Shown here one piece after another: positions 1 through 5,586 of a stretch of 9,128 bases of DNA. Position numbers and translations under genes: made by a program. Numbering within the stretch: the first letter of the stretch is position 1; every line of letters begins with the position of its first letter. This stretch comes from Oscillospiraceae bacterium. GTDB lineage: Bacteria; Bacillota; Clostridia; Oscillospirales; Ruminococcaceae. The notes under the pieces were generated by a model. It saw only the letters and a list, made by a program, of their open reading frames with translations, was not told the DNA's origin and did not search any database. The stretch covers positions 1 through 9,128 of the forward strand of contig JAEDOB010000073.1 of the NCBI GenBank assembly GCA_016302225.1, given 5' to 3'.

Positions 1-263
1 CGGGAAAACGCCGTGCATATCCCCGAAACAAAGAAAAGCATTCCCACCAAAAGTATATGCGTAAACCGCATAAACAGGCTGCTTAGGTCAAATATACCGC
101 AGTCAATCTCGGGGAAAAATATCCTCTGAATGTCGTACAAAACGTGGTACATCACCACATAGAGAATTCCCAGCCCTCTCATAGCGTCAAGAATTTCTAT
201 CCGCTGCTTTTTCTCGGACGGTTCTAAATGTTCCGTTTTTCGGACAGGTGCGGTAACTGCCAT
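1..263 (-). CDS. DUF1624-type (HGSNAT-like) membrane acyltransferase, 3' part outside window
   Basis: Only the first 87 codons are in the window; the rest lies beyond the left edge. After a charged cytoplasmic N-terminus of about 20 residues comes RIEILDAMRGLGILYVVMYH, the hallmark of the DUF1624/heparan-alpha-glucosaminide N-acetyltransferase-like family: an Arg-x-x-x-Leu-Asp-x-x-Arg-Gly block leading into the first membrane helix, with a conserved His at residue 40. A second hydrophobic segment covers about residues 66-86. Such proteins are polytopic membrane proteins thought to move acyl groups onto sugars or cell-surface glycans. The substrate here cannot be told. The ATG at 263 is chosen because GGGGTG lies 5 nt upstream (269-274). 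It has its own promoter and a long leader with a strong hairpin. Family call is fairly sure; function is inferred from the family only. Confidence 0.8.
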   Translation of the reverse strand, partial: MAVTAPVRKTEHLEPSEKKQRIEILDAMRGLGILYVVMYHVLYDIQRIFFPEIDCGIFDLSSLFMRFTHILLVGMLFFVSGICTAFS

Positions 264-294
264 TGCTTCACCCCGATTCGGAAACTGCCTGTCA

Positions 295-331
295 GTGTGT
301 CTTTCCCCGCCGAAGGCGGGGAAAGACACAC
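295..331. repeat. Perfect 17-bp hairpin in leader of DUF1624 gene; related to 3052-3084
   Basis: Arms 295-311 and 315-331 are exactly complementary around a 3-nt loop (GAA on plus, TTC on minus). The GC-rich core reads CCCCGCC/GGCGGGG with purine/pyrimidine and GTGT/ACAC shoulders. No U-tract follows on either strand. The upstream gene mgsA already has a canonical terminator at 404-436, so this is not that gene's terminator. Read on the minus strand it lies in the predicted 5' leader of the DUF1624 gene, about 20 nt upstream of the Shine-Dalgarno. It shares sequence with a second hairpin in this window, suggesting a dispersed repeat family or a leader attenuator. The structure is certain; the function is not. 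Confidence 0.75.
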
Positions 332-372
332 CCAAACTCGCTATTTGTAAGTCAAAATTTGTTCTATATTTC

Positions 373-401
373 ATTCTAACACATTTCGACAGATAATGCA
401 A
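373..401 (-). promoter_or_regulatory. Predicted sigma-A promoter for the DUF1624 gene
   Basis: On the minus strand TTGCAT (396-401) is followed after 17 bp by TAGAAT (373-378). Transcription would start near 366 and give a leader of about 100 nt that includes the 295-331 hairpin. It lies just downstream of the mgsA terminator, as expected for an independent unit. Confidence 0.55.
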
Positions 402-403
402 GC

Positions 404-436
404 AAAAAATCCGCACAAACCGAAGTTTATGCGGAT
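404..436 (-). terminator. Intrinsic terminator of mgsA
   Basis: In minus-strand RNA the arms at 436-425 and 420-409 form a 12-bp stem (AUCCGCA/UGCGGAU outside, one U-G pair, AAAC/GUUU inside) around a UUCG tetraloop closed by C-G. A run of U residues (404-409) follows. It starts about 15 nt after the mgsA stop codon. This is a textbook rho-independent terminator. Confidence 0.9.
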
Positions 437-450
437 AACAAAAGCAATAT

Positions 451-852
451 TCACCTGGGATTAACGATCTCACGCCAATCAAGGTCGCCTCTTTCAAGGG
501 CGTGGATAAGTGCCTCAGCCGTTGCGATATTCGTCGCCAGCGGAATGTTGTGTACATCGCAAAGACGAAGCAGATTCATCTCGTTCGGCTCATGTGGCTT
601 GGGGTGCAGAGGATCCCTGAAAAAGATAAGCAGGTCTATCTCGTTGCAGGAAATTCTTGCGCTTATCTGCTGATCTCCTCCCTGAGAGCCGCTGAGATAA
701 CGCTGTATGTTAAGCCCTGTTGCCTGTGCGACCTGTTTGCCCGTTGTCCCCGTAGCGCAGAGGTTGTGGCGGGATAAAATACCGCAGTATGCGATACAGA
801 ACTGTACAAGAAGCTCTTTTTTCGAATCGTGAGCTATAAGTGCTATATTCAT
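451..852 (-). CDS. mgsA: Methylglyoxal synthase
   Basis: Predicted protein of 133 residues, close to the Bacillus length. It converts dihydroxyacetone phosphate to methylglyoxal plus phosphate, a cytosolic bypass of lower glycolysis used when sugar phosphates pile up. Family blocks are clear: IALIAHDSKK at the N-terminus (His8, the E. coli His19 equivalent), ATGTTG (phosphate loop, about 33-38), GGDQQ with the catalytic Asp60 (E. coli Asp71), FRDP with Asp80 (Asp91), PHEP with His87 (His98), and LLRLCDVHNIPLATN. The position matching E. coli Asp101 appears to be Asn90, a possible variation. An in-frame ATG six codons upstream at 870 is rejected: the AAAGGA ribosome binding site lies inside that extension, 9 nt before the ATG at 852, and family members begin MNIALIAHD. 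It follows minD by 82 nt without a clear terminator between, so co-transcription is likely. Confidence 0.93.
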   Translation of the reverse strand: MNIALIAHDSKKELLVQFCIAYCGILSRHNLCATGTTGKQVAQATGLNIQRYLSGSQGGDQQISARISCNEIDLLIFFRDPLHPKPHEPNEMNLLRLCDVHNIPLATNIATAEALIHALERGDLDWREIVNPR

Positions 853-873
853 TTTAAACAGTCCTTTCATTAG

Positions 874-934
874 TCGGATATGTGAAAAATCGTGAAAAAG
901 TAATGGTAATACTCTTGTTATTGTGAATATCCGA
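874..934. other. minD-mgsA spacer bracketed by 8-bp inverted repeat, with a tandem GTGAAAAA repeat
   Basis: The spacer between the two genes is framed by TCGGATAT (874-881) and ATATCCGA (927-934), exactly complementary and 45 nt apart. The second arm abuts the minD stop codon; the first lies just upstream of the mgsA ribosome binding site. Inside, GTGAAAAA occurs twice (882-889 and 892-899), one helical turn apart on the plus strand. There is no U-tract terminator and no good promoter. It may fold in the minD-mgsA mRNA or bind a regulator. The repeats are seen directly; any role is inference. Confidence 0.45.
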
Positions 935-1675
935 TCATACTATTTTTACGGAAAGAGGAACGTCCTGTCCCTTGATACGTCTGGAAATAGCGTCGAACGC
1001 CTTGAATGCGGGGGAATTTGAAGGCAGAGGCTGTCCCTTCGCAGTAGCAACGACAACAGCATCATCATCGGGGATAACGCCAATAAGCTGAACGCCGACA
1101 GTGTCGATGATCTCGTCCAGGTCCTCAACAAGAGCCTCATTAAACAAATCTCTGTTCACCTTATTGATGATAAGACGCTGCTTCTTATTTCCTCTCTTGT
1201 AGAACTCGTCGGACATAGTACGGGCGTCACGCACGCAGATGGGGTCGGGCGTTGTGTTTATCAGAATAAGGTCTGACTGCTCAACAACATCGAATACGCT
1301 TGCGTTTGTACCAGCAGAGGTGTCAACGATTATGTATTCATAGTATTTTCTCATTTCGTTGCAGATGTTTGAGATCTGCTCCGCATTTACCGTCGCAAAG
1401 GGATCCTCGGGAGCGCAGACAATGCTTAAATTGCTGGCGATCTTGACCTGAGTGGTAGCTTTGTATATATCGCACTCACCCTTCAAAACGTTTCCGAGGT
1501 CGTATTTTATGTCATTTTTTACACCAAGCATAATATCAAGGCATCTCAGACCGAAGTCCAGCTCGATAATAAGCGTTCTGTTGTTCTGCTTGGCAAGAGC
1601 AAAGCCCAGCTCAGAGCAGATAGACGACTTGCCTGTACCGCCCTTACCTGAGGTTACAGCAATTATCTTCGACAT
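935..1675 (-). CDS. minD: MinD-family septum-site/positioning ATPase
   Basis: 246-residue deviant Walker-A ATPase. MSKIIAVTSGKGGTGKSS carries the signature Lys11 and the Walker Lys16. LIIELDFGLRCLDIMLG (about 35-51) matches the MinD D-GLRNLD switch block, IIVDTSAG (Asp118) is Walker B, and DPICVRDARTM, INKVN and GVIPDDDAVV complete the family pattern. MinD binds membrane as an ATP dimer and positions division-site or other complexes. The start at 1675 is preceded by AAAGGAG 5 nt upstream. A longer in-frame reading from a GTG at 1756 has no ribosome binding site. No minC, minE or divIVA is nearby, and the C-terminal end (about RRIKGQDVPLSVKIV) does not look like the usual Lys/Phe/Leu amphipathic membrane helix. 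It could therefore be an orphan MinD/ParA-like protein with another cargo. It leads into mgsA and has its own promoter. Confidence 0.82.
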   Translation of the reverse strand: MSKIIAVTSGKGGTGKSSICSELGFALAKQNNRTLIIELDFGLRCLDIMLGVKNDIKYDLGNVLKGECDIYKATTQVKIASNLSIVCAPEDPFATVNAEQISNICNEMRKYYEYIIVDTSAGTNASVFDVVEQSDLILINTTPDPICVRDARTMSDEFYKRGNKKQRLIINKVNRDLFNEALVEDLDEIIDTVGVQLIGVIPDDDAVVVATAKGQPLPSNSPAFKAFDAISRRIKGQDVPLSVKIV

Positions 1676-1973
1676 ATGATCTCCTTTCATCGCAAAACAG
1701 CCCGAAATGCGGCAAAATTCTATCTTCTGTTTGTTGCAGCTATCGTTAATAGGCACTTCAAAAACCGATTTGCGATACAGCTATAAATATAAATACCGTT
1801 ACTTAATATTTTACCACAAATTACGAATTTGTCAAATCTATTTTCTATATAATGCACAAAATTGTAGGAATGAATGTGATTTATCCAACATTTTTGTTTA
1901 TCTTGCACAATAGCATATTAAAACGCATTTGGGGAGGAATTAATAAAACGTTTACATTTTCGAAACAGCAAAA
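1676..1973. other. Gene-free stretch: minD leader, promoter and AT-rich spacer
   Basis: About 300 bases without a supported gene. Positions 1676-1800 are the predicted long 5' leader of minD, which contains an 8-bp inverted repeat (ATCGCAAA at 1689-1696 with TTTGCGAT at 1769-1776) ending next to the Shine-Dalgarno. The minD promoter follows at 1808-1835. The rest is AT-rich. On the plus strand it contains a weak promoter-like pair (TTGTTT 1894-1899, TATTAA 1916-1921) and a strong SD-like GGGGAGGAAT (1931-1940) with no usable start codon after it. A half-matched catabolite-response-like sequence spans 1942-1957. No open reading frame here looks real. Confidence 0.5.
1808..1835 (-). promoter_or_regulatory. 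Predicted sigma-A promoter for minD-mgsA
   Basis: Minus strand: a perfect TTGACA (1830-1835), 16 bp spacer, then TAAAAT (1808-1813). The predicted start is near 1801, giving a leader of about 125 nt before the minD ATG. It is the best -35 box in the window. Confidence 0.75.
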
Positions 1974-2015
1974 CAAGGCGTCCCACTCCGCCAAAAAGCG
2001 AAACAGGACGCCTTG
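1970..2015 (-). terminator. Intrinsic terminator of feoA
   Basis: CAAGGCGTCC (1974-1983) and GGACGCCTTG (2006-2015) are perfectly complementary. In minus-strand RNA the 22-nt interior can also pair (UUUCGC with GCGGAG), leaving a U-rich loop. UUUU follows at 1970-1973. The stem begins about 4 nt after the feoA stop codon. The stem is symmetric and could also stop plus-strand transcription, but the U-tail is clearer on minus. Confidence 0.88.
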
Positions 2016-2019
2016 ATTT

Positions 2020-2253
2020 TCAACACTTCCTGACAATCACCCGCTCGCTGTCCTCCCGCCTGAGAGCAATTACCGCTCCCCTGATAAGAAATGCGGAAAT
2101 GTCCCCCGCCGTCCCACGCAGAAAGCAGCTGACGGGCGTCCCCTTTATAAGCCCTATGTCCTGAAGCCGCCTGCGAATGCCGCCGCTGTTCAGAAGCTCG
2201 GTAACAACGGCAGTTTCGCCCTCGGAGATGTCGCATAGATGTATATCATTCAT
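2020..2253 (-). CDS. feoA: FeoA-family ferrous iron transport-associated protein
   Basis: 77 residues, the usual size of stand-alone FeoA, a small cytoplasmic SH3-like fold that supports the FeoB ferrous iron transporter. Diagnostic blocks are LCDISEGETAVV (about 6-17), GGIRRRLQDIGLIKGTPV (about 24-41), where FeoA has its R-RL-DMG-xxGT motif, and FLIRGAVIALRREDSERVIV (about 55-74), the RG-x-x-ALR-E-A end of the domain. The ATG at 2253 has AAAGGAG about 8 nt upstream; in-frame codons further up lack a ribosome binding site and overlap the promoter. It has its own promoter and terminator, so it is monocistronic, and there is no feoB in the window. It may serve a feoB elsewhere or act as an independent FeoA-like protein. 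Confidence 0.88.
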   Translation of the reverse strand: MNDIHLCDISEGETAVVTELLNSGGIRRRLQDIGLIKGTPVSCFLRGTAGDISAFLIRGAVIALRREDSERVIVRKC

Positions 2254-2290
2254 AAGTATAGCTCCTTTTTCAAATAGAGGTTTCCAATTT

Positions 2291-2319
2291 ATCATATGAC
2301 CGGCGGCGGATTTTGTCAC
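2291..2319 (-). promoter_or_regulatory. Predicted sigma-A promoter for feoA
   Basis: Minus strand GTGACA (2314-2319), 17-bp spacer, TATGAT (2291-2296). The predicted start near 2284 gives a leader of about 30 nt. The -35 box overlaps a TTGTC repeat shared with the divergent DUF4830 promoter region. I see no clear Fur or DtxR-type palindrome. Confidence 0.6.
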
Positions 2320-2362
2320 AAACTATCAGCTTGTCATTTTGTCCGTTTGTCCCGCATATGAT
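2313..2362 (+). promoter_or_regulatory. Upstream region of the DUF4830 gene: four TTGTC repeats and a weak promoter
   Basis: TTGTC occurs at 2313-2317, 2331-2335, 2339-2343 and 2347-2351, the last three at exact 8-bp steps. A TATGAT at 2357-2362 could be a -10 box, but the nearest -35-like TTGTCA (2331-2336) is 20 bp away, longer than ideal. The promoter may therefore need an activator, or I may have the boxes wrong. The repeats sit between divergent feoA and the DUF4830 gene. Confidence 0.35.
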
Positions 2363-2397
2363 ACTGTAAACCAAAATTTAAAAAGGAGCTGTTGCAA

Positions 2398-3012
2398 ATG
2401 ACCTGCAAGCCGAAAGATAAAGTCAAAACCGCAGTTATTCTGATAATCCTCCTCATAGCGGCGGGTGTTGTCTGGATATTTATGAGGGCGGATAAGGAAA
2501 ACGACCTTGACGAAGCCCTGACCATGAATTCCAACTCGGAACGTGTAATATTCCTTAACAAAGCGGGCTGGATAGTCGCCCCCGACCCCATCGAGCAGGA
2601 GAAGATAACTATCCCGTCCGAATTCAACGAAGCCTACAACGCCTACAACGAAATTCAGCTGCAGCAGGGATTTGACCTGACCAAATCTGCGGGCGAAGAA
2701 GCGGAGATATTTACATATTCTGTCCTGAACTACCCCGATTATCCCGAAAACATCACCGCAAACCTTATTTTCGTAAACGACCGCCTTGTGGGTGCGGACA
2801 TAACCCAGACTGTCGAAAACGGCTTCACTCTCCCCCTTTTACAGGGAAATATCATCGACCTGACGGGCAAATTTGCGGAAACGTCCGCCGAAACGGAAAG
2901 TGAAACCACCGCTCCCGCCGAAGTCACCGAAAGTGTAACAACCACCGTCCCCGCAGAAACAACATCATCACCGCTGACCGAAACCGCTTCAAATGTGTCC
3001 TCACACAGATAA
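2398..3012 (+). CDS. DUF4830 domain-containing membrane-anchored protein
   Basis: 204 residues. A Lys-rich N-terminus (1-10) is followed by one membrane helix (about 11-29), which should leave the rest outside the cell (N-in, C-out). It could alternatively be an uncleaved signal. Residues about 46-150 match the pattern of DUF4830: SERVIFLNKAGWIVAPDPIE, then TIPSEFNEAYNAYNEIQLQQ, GFDL and YSVLNYPDYPENITANLIF. This is a small extracytoplasmic domain of unknown function found mainly in Clostridia. The last 45 residues are a Thr/Ser/Glu-rich low-complexity tail with repeated ETT/AET/TES units, probably a wall-spanning or flexible segment. ATG at 2398 is preferred over an in-frame TTG at 2392 because GGAG at 2385-2388 is 9 nt from the ATG but only 3 nt from the TTG. 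It is divergent from feoA and convergent with glgP. The DUF4830 assignment is by sequence pattern; no function can be given. Confidence 0.8.
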   Translation: MTCKPKDKVKTAVILIILLIAAGVVWIFMRADKENDLDEALTMNSNSERVIFLNKAGWIVAPDPIEQEKITIPSEFNEAYNAYNEIQLQQGFDLTKSAGEEAEIFTYSVLNYPDYPENITANLIFVNDRLVGADITQTVENGFTLPLLQGNIIDLTGKFAETSAETESETTAPAEVTESVTTTVPAETTSSPLTETASNVSSHR

Positions 3013-3051
3013 AAAAGCTGAATTGCATTTTCCTGATACTAAATGTATTTA

Positions 3052-3084
3052 TGTGTTTCCCCCGCCTTCGGCGGGGGAAACACA
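3052..3084 (+). repeat. 15-bp perfect hairpin after the DUF4830 gene; related to 295-331
   Basis: Arms 3052-3066 and 3070-3084 pair perfectly around a TTC loop, with CCCCCGCC/GGCGGGGG at the core and TGTG/CACA at the base. It lies 40 nt after the DUF4830 stop and in front of the glgP terminator in the convergent gap. No U-tract follows on plus, so it is not a canonical intrinsic terminator, though it could still act as one or protect the mRNA 3' end. Its loop orientation and arm sequence match the 295-331 hairpin when that one is read on the minus strand, with paired differences in both arms. Confidence 0.7.
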
Positions 3085-3090
3085 CAGGAG

Positions 3091-3129
3091 ATAATAAATC
3101 CCCTCTCCGCCGAAATCGACAAAGAGGGG
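3091..3129 (-). terminator. Intrinsic terminator of glgP
   Basis: In minus-strand RNA, CCCCUCUUU (3129-3121) pairs with GGAGAGGGG (3108-3100), and GUCG with CGGC inside. Including G-U pairs this gives a 13-bp stem with an AUUU loop. AUUUAUUAU (3099-3091) follows. The G-U pairs exist only in the minus-strand transcript, which fits termination of glgP, whose stop codon is about 22 nt upstream. Confidence 0.78.
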
Positions 3130-3151
3130 ACGATTGTTTTTCTTAAAAAGC

Positions 3152-5551
3152 TTACTTGGAAAGCTTCCAAATGTCACGAGCATAATCCTCAACAGCTCTG
3201 TCAGCGGAGAATACGCCTGCGCCTGCGATATTTGCAAGGGACATCTTGTTCCACTTGTTCTTATCCTTGTAGCACTCGGAAACGTACTGCTGAGCGGACT
3301 GATAAGCATCGAAATCAGCCAGAACCATGTAGGGATCCTTGTATCTGAGAGAGTTTGCAACCTCCTCAAATGTGCAGCCGTTGATGCCGTGATACATCTT
3401 CTCAATAGCCTGACGGATAACGTCATTGTTATTGTAGTAATCCTCGGGACGGTAGCCCTGAGCCTGCTTAGCAAGCACCTGCTCGGAGGTCATACCGAAG
3501 GTGAAGATGTTCTCCTGACCAACCTGCTCCTTGATCTCAACGTTTGCGCCGTCAAGAGTACCGAGAGTAAGAGCACCGTTGAGCATGAGCTTCATGTTAC
3601 CTGTACCGGAAGCCTCTGTACCTGCCAGAGAGATCTGCTCGGAAACCTCAGCAGCGGGCATAAGCAGCTCGGAAAGTGTAACTCTGTAATCTTCAAGGAA
3701 GAATACCTGCAGCTTCTTGTTGATAGCGGGGTTCTTCTTGATCTCCTCGCTGATAGCCCAGATCATCTTGATTATCTGCTTAGCAAGGTAATATCCGGGA
3801 GCAGCCTTTGCAGCGAAGATATATGTCTTGGGAACATAATCAGCGTTGGGGTTATTCAGCAGCTTGTTGTACTCTGCAAGAATGTTGAGAGCATTCAGGT
3901 GCTGACGCTTATATTCGTGCAGACGCTTTACCTGAACATCGAAAATATTGTCCTTGTTCAGCTCTGCGCCGTAATTCTTCTTGACATACTCTGCAAATCT
4001 GTCCTTGTTTTCATTCTTGATCTCAGCAAGACGTGCGAGAACGGACTCGTCGGAGGCAAATGCGGAGAACTTGGAAAGCTCTGCTGCATTTCTCTTGAAG
4101 CCGTCACCGATAGTTTCCTCAAGCAGCTTTGTCAGACCGGGGTTGGACTGGAGCAGCCATCTTCTGTATGCGATACCGTTGGTAACGTTCTTGAACTTGT
4201 AGGGAGTATCGTTGTACTCGTTGTTGAAAACGCTCTGCTTGATGATCTCGGAATGCAGCTTGGAAACGCCGTTTACGTTGTGACAAGCGCAAACGCAGAG
4301 AAGTGCCATATGAACCTGATTGTTCTGGATAATGGACATTCTGGAAACCTTTCCGCTGTCGCCCAGTCTTTCAAACAGGTCTGCGCAGTAACGGTTGTTG
4401 ATCTCAACGATAATGGAGTAGATACGAGGGCAGATCTGCTGAAGAAGGTTTACGTCCCACTTTTCCAGAGCCTCAGCCATAACGGTGTGGTTGGTGTAAG
4501 CAAAGGTGTTTGTGGTGATATGCCATGCCTTTGACCAGGAATAACCGCAGTCGTCCAGCAGTATTCTCATCAGCTCGGGGATAGCAAGTGTGGGGTGTGT
4601 ATCGTTAATGTGGATAGCTACCTTTTCATGGAGATTGTCCAGAGTACCGTAAACTCTCATATGACGCTCAACAATATCGCCCACGGAGGCAGCGCACATA
4701 AAGTACTGCTGTCTGAGTCTGAGGGACTTTCCTTCAAGGTGGTTATCGTTAGGATAGAGAACCTTGGAGATAGCCTGAGCAATGTTGTTCTGACCGAGAG
4801 CCTTAGCATAATCGCCCTGATTGAACATAGCCATATCAAAGCTGGGAGCCTTAGCCGTCCACAGTCTGAGAACGGAAACGCCCTCGCTGCCGTAGCCCGA
4901 AACATACATATCATAAGGAACGGCGCAAACGGTGGAGTAGTTCTTGTAGGAAACGTGGTGATACTGCTGATCCCAGTATTCCTGCAGCTCGCCCTCAAAG
5001 TGAACGTCGATGGACTGGTCGGTCTTAGGAACAAGCCAAACCTCACCGCCGGGCAGCCAGTTATCGGGAAGCTCGGTCTGCCAGCCGTCCTCTATCTTCT
5101 GCTTGAAGATACCGTATTCATAAAGGATAGAATATCCCATTGCAGGATAGCCGTCAGAAGCAAGACCGTCCAGATAGCAAGCGGCAAGACGTCCCAGACC
5201 GCCGTTTCCGAGGCCTGCGTCGGGCTCATACTCGTAAATTCTGTTAAGGCTTACGTTCCAGTCCTTGAGAATGTCCTCGACCATCTCATTTATCTGAAGA
5301 TTAAAGAGGTTAGTCTTGAGGGAACGTCCCATAAGGAACTCCATAGACATATAGTAAACCTGCTTTTTGCCCTGAGAATTTACCTTGTTGGTGAACTTTC
5401 TGCGCTTTTTTCTCAGATAATCTACAACAACAGAGCAAAGAGCCTTGTAGATCTGATTATCGGAGGCAACGTCGGGGGTAACGTTGAATTCAACCTGAAG
5501 CTTCTGTTTCAGAAGGCCTTCAAACTCGTCACGGGTAATGTTATCCATCAT
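3152..5551 (-). CDS. glgP: Glycogen/starch/alpha-glucan phosphorylase
   Basis: Predicted protein of 799 residues, the normal length of a bacterial GT35 glucan phosphorylase. It uses phosphate and pyridoxal phosphate to release glucose-1-phosphate from the ends of alpha-1,4-glucans in the cytosol. Clear blocks are YYMSMEFLMGRSL near the N-terminus, YEPDAGLGNGGLGRLAACYL (substrate/phosphate-site glycine loop), DGWQTELPDNWLPGG, HINDTHPTLAIPELMR, VKRLHEYKRQHLN, and EASGTGNMKLMLNGALTLGT. The Lys of GTGNMK (about residue 654) is the pyridoxal phosphate attachment site. The start is uncertain: an in-frame ATG at 5572 has no good ribosome binding site, and AAAGGA at 5564-5569 lies inside that extension, 12 nt before the ATG at 5551. 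Another ATG follows at 5548. The gene is monocistronic with its own promoter and terminator and no glgA/B/C neighbour, so a role in storage or dietary glucan cannot be decided. Confidence 0.96.
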   Translation of the reverse strand: MMDNITRDEFEGLLKQKLQVEFNVTPDVASDNQIYKALCSVVVDYLRKKRRKFTNKVNSQGKKQVYYMSMEFLMGRSLKTNLFNLQINEMVEDILKDWNVSLNRIYEYEPDAGLGNGGLGRLAACYLDGLASDGYPAMGYSILYEYGIFKQKIEDGWQTELPDNWLPGGEVWLVPKTDQSIDVHFEGELQEYWDQQYHHVSYKNYSTVCAVPYDMYVSGYGSEGVSVLRLWTAKAPSFDMAMFNQGDYAKALGQNNIAQAISKVLYPNDNHLEGKSLRLRQQYFMCAASVGDIVERHMRVYGTLDNLHEKVAIHINDTHPTLAIPELMRILLDDCGYSWSKAWHITTNTFAYTNHTVMAEALEKWDVNLLQQICPRIYSIIVEINNRYCADLFERLGDSGKVSRMSIIQNNQVHMALLCVCACHNVNGVSKLHSEIIKQSVFNNEYNDTPYKFKNVTNGIAYRRWLLQSNPGLTKLLEETIGDGFKRNAAELSKFSAFASDESVLARLAEIKNENKDRFAEYVKKNYGAELNKDNIFDVQVKRLHEYKRQHLNALNILAEYNKLLNNPNADYVPKTYIFAAKAAPGYYLAKQIIKMIWAISEEIKKNPAINKKLQVFFLEDYRVTLSELLMPAAEVSEQISLAGTEASGTGNMKLMLNGALTLGTLDGANVEIKEQVGQENIFTFGMTSEQVLAKQAQGYRPEDYYNNNDVIRQAIEKMYHGINGCTFEEVANSLRYKDPYMVLADFDAYQSAQQYVSECYKDKNKWNKMSLANIAGAGVFSADRAVEDYARDIWKLSK

Positions 5552-5586
5552 CGGGTTACTCAATCCTTTCATATATCTCGAAATAT

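Noticed and set aside
295..331. This hairpin as the terminator of mgsA
   Set aside because: No U-tract follows it on the minus strand, and a canonical UUCG-loop terminator at 404-436 lies between it and mgsA.
1952..2236. Minus-strand frame overlapping feoA
   Set aside because: Out of frame with the clear FeoA protein, runs through the feoA terminator, and has Arg/Gly-rich composition typical of a shadow frame.
2334..2627. Minus-strand frame overlapping the DUF4830 gene start
   Set aside because: Antisense to a gene with a good ribosome binding site; no start signal or motif.
3134..4534. Long plus-strand open frame antisense to glgP
   Set aside because: It lies wholly on the antisense strand of a highly conserved phosphorylase; its translation is rich in Leu/Val/Ser without any family motif, has no ribosome binding site, and its length is explained by glgP codon bias.
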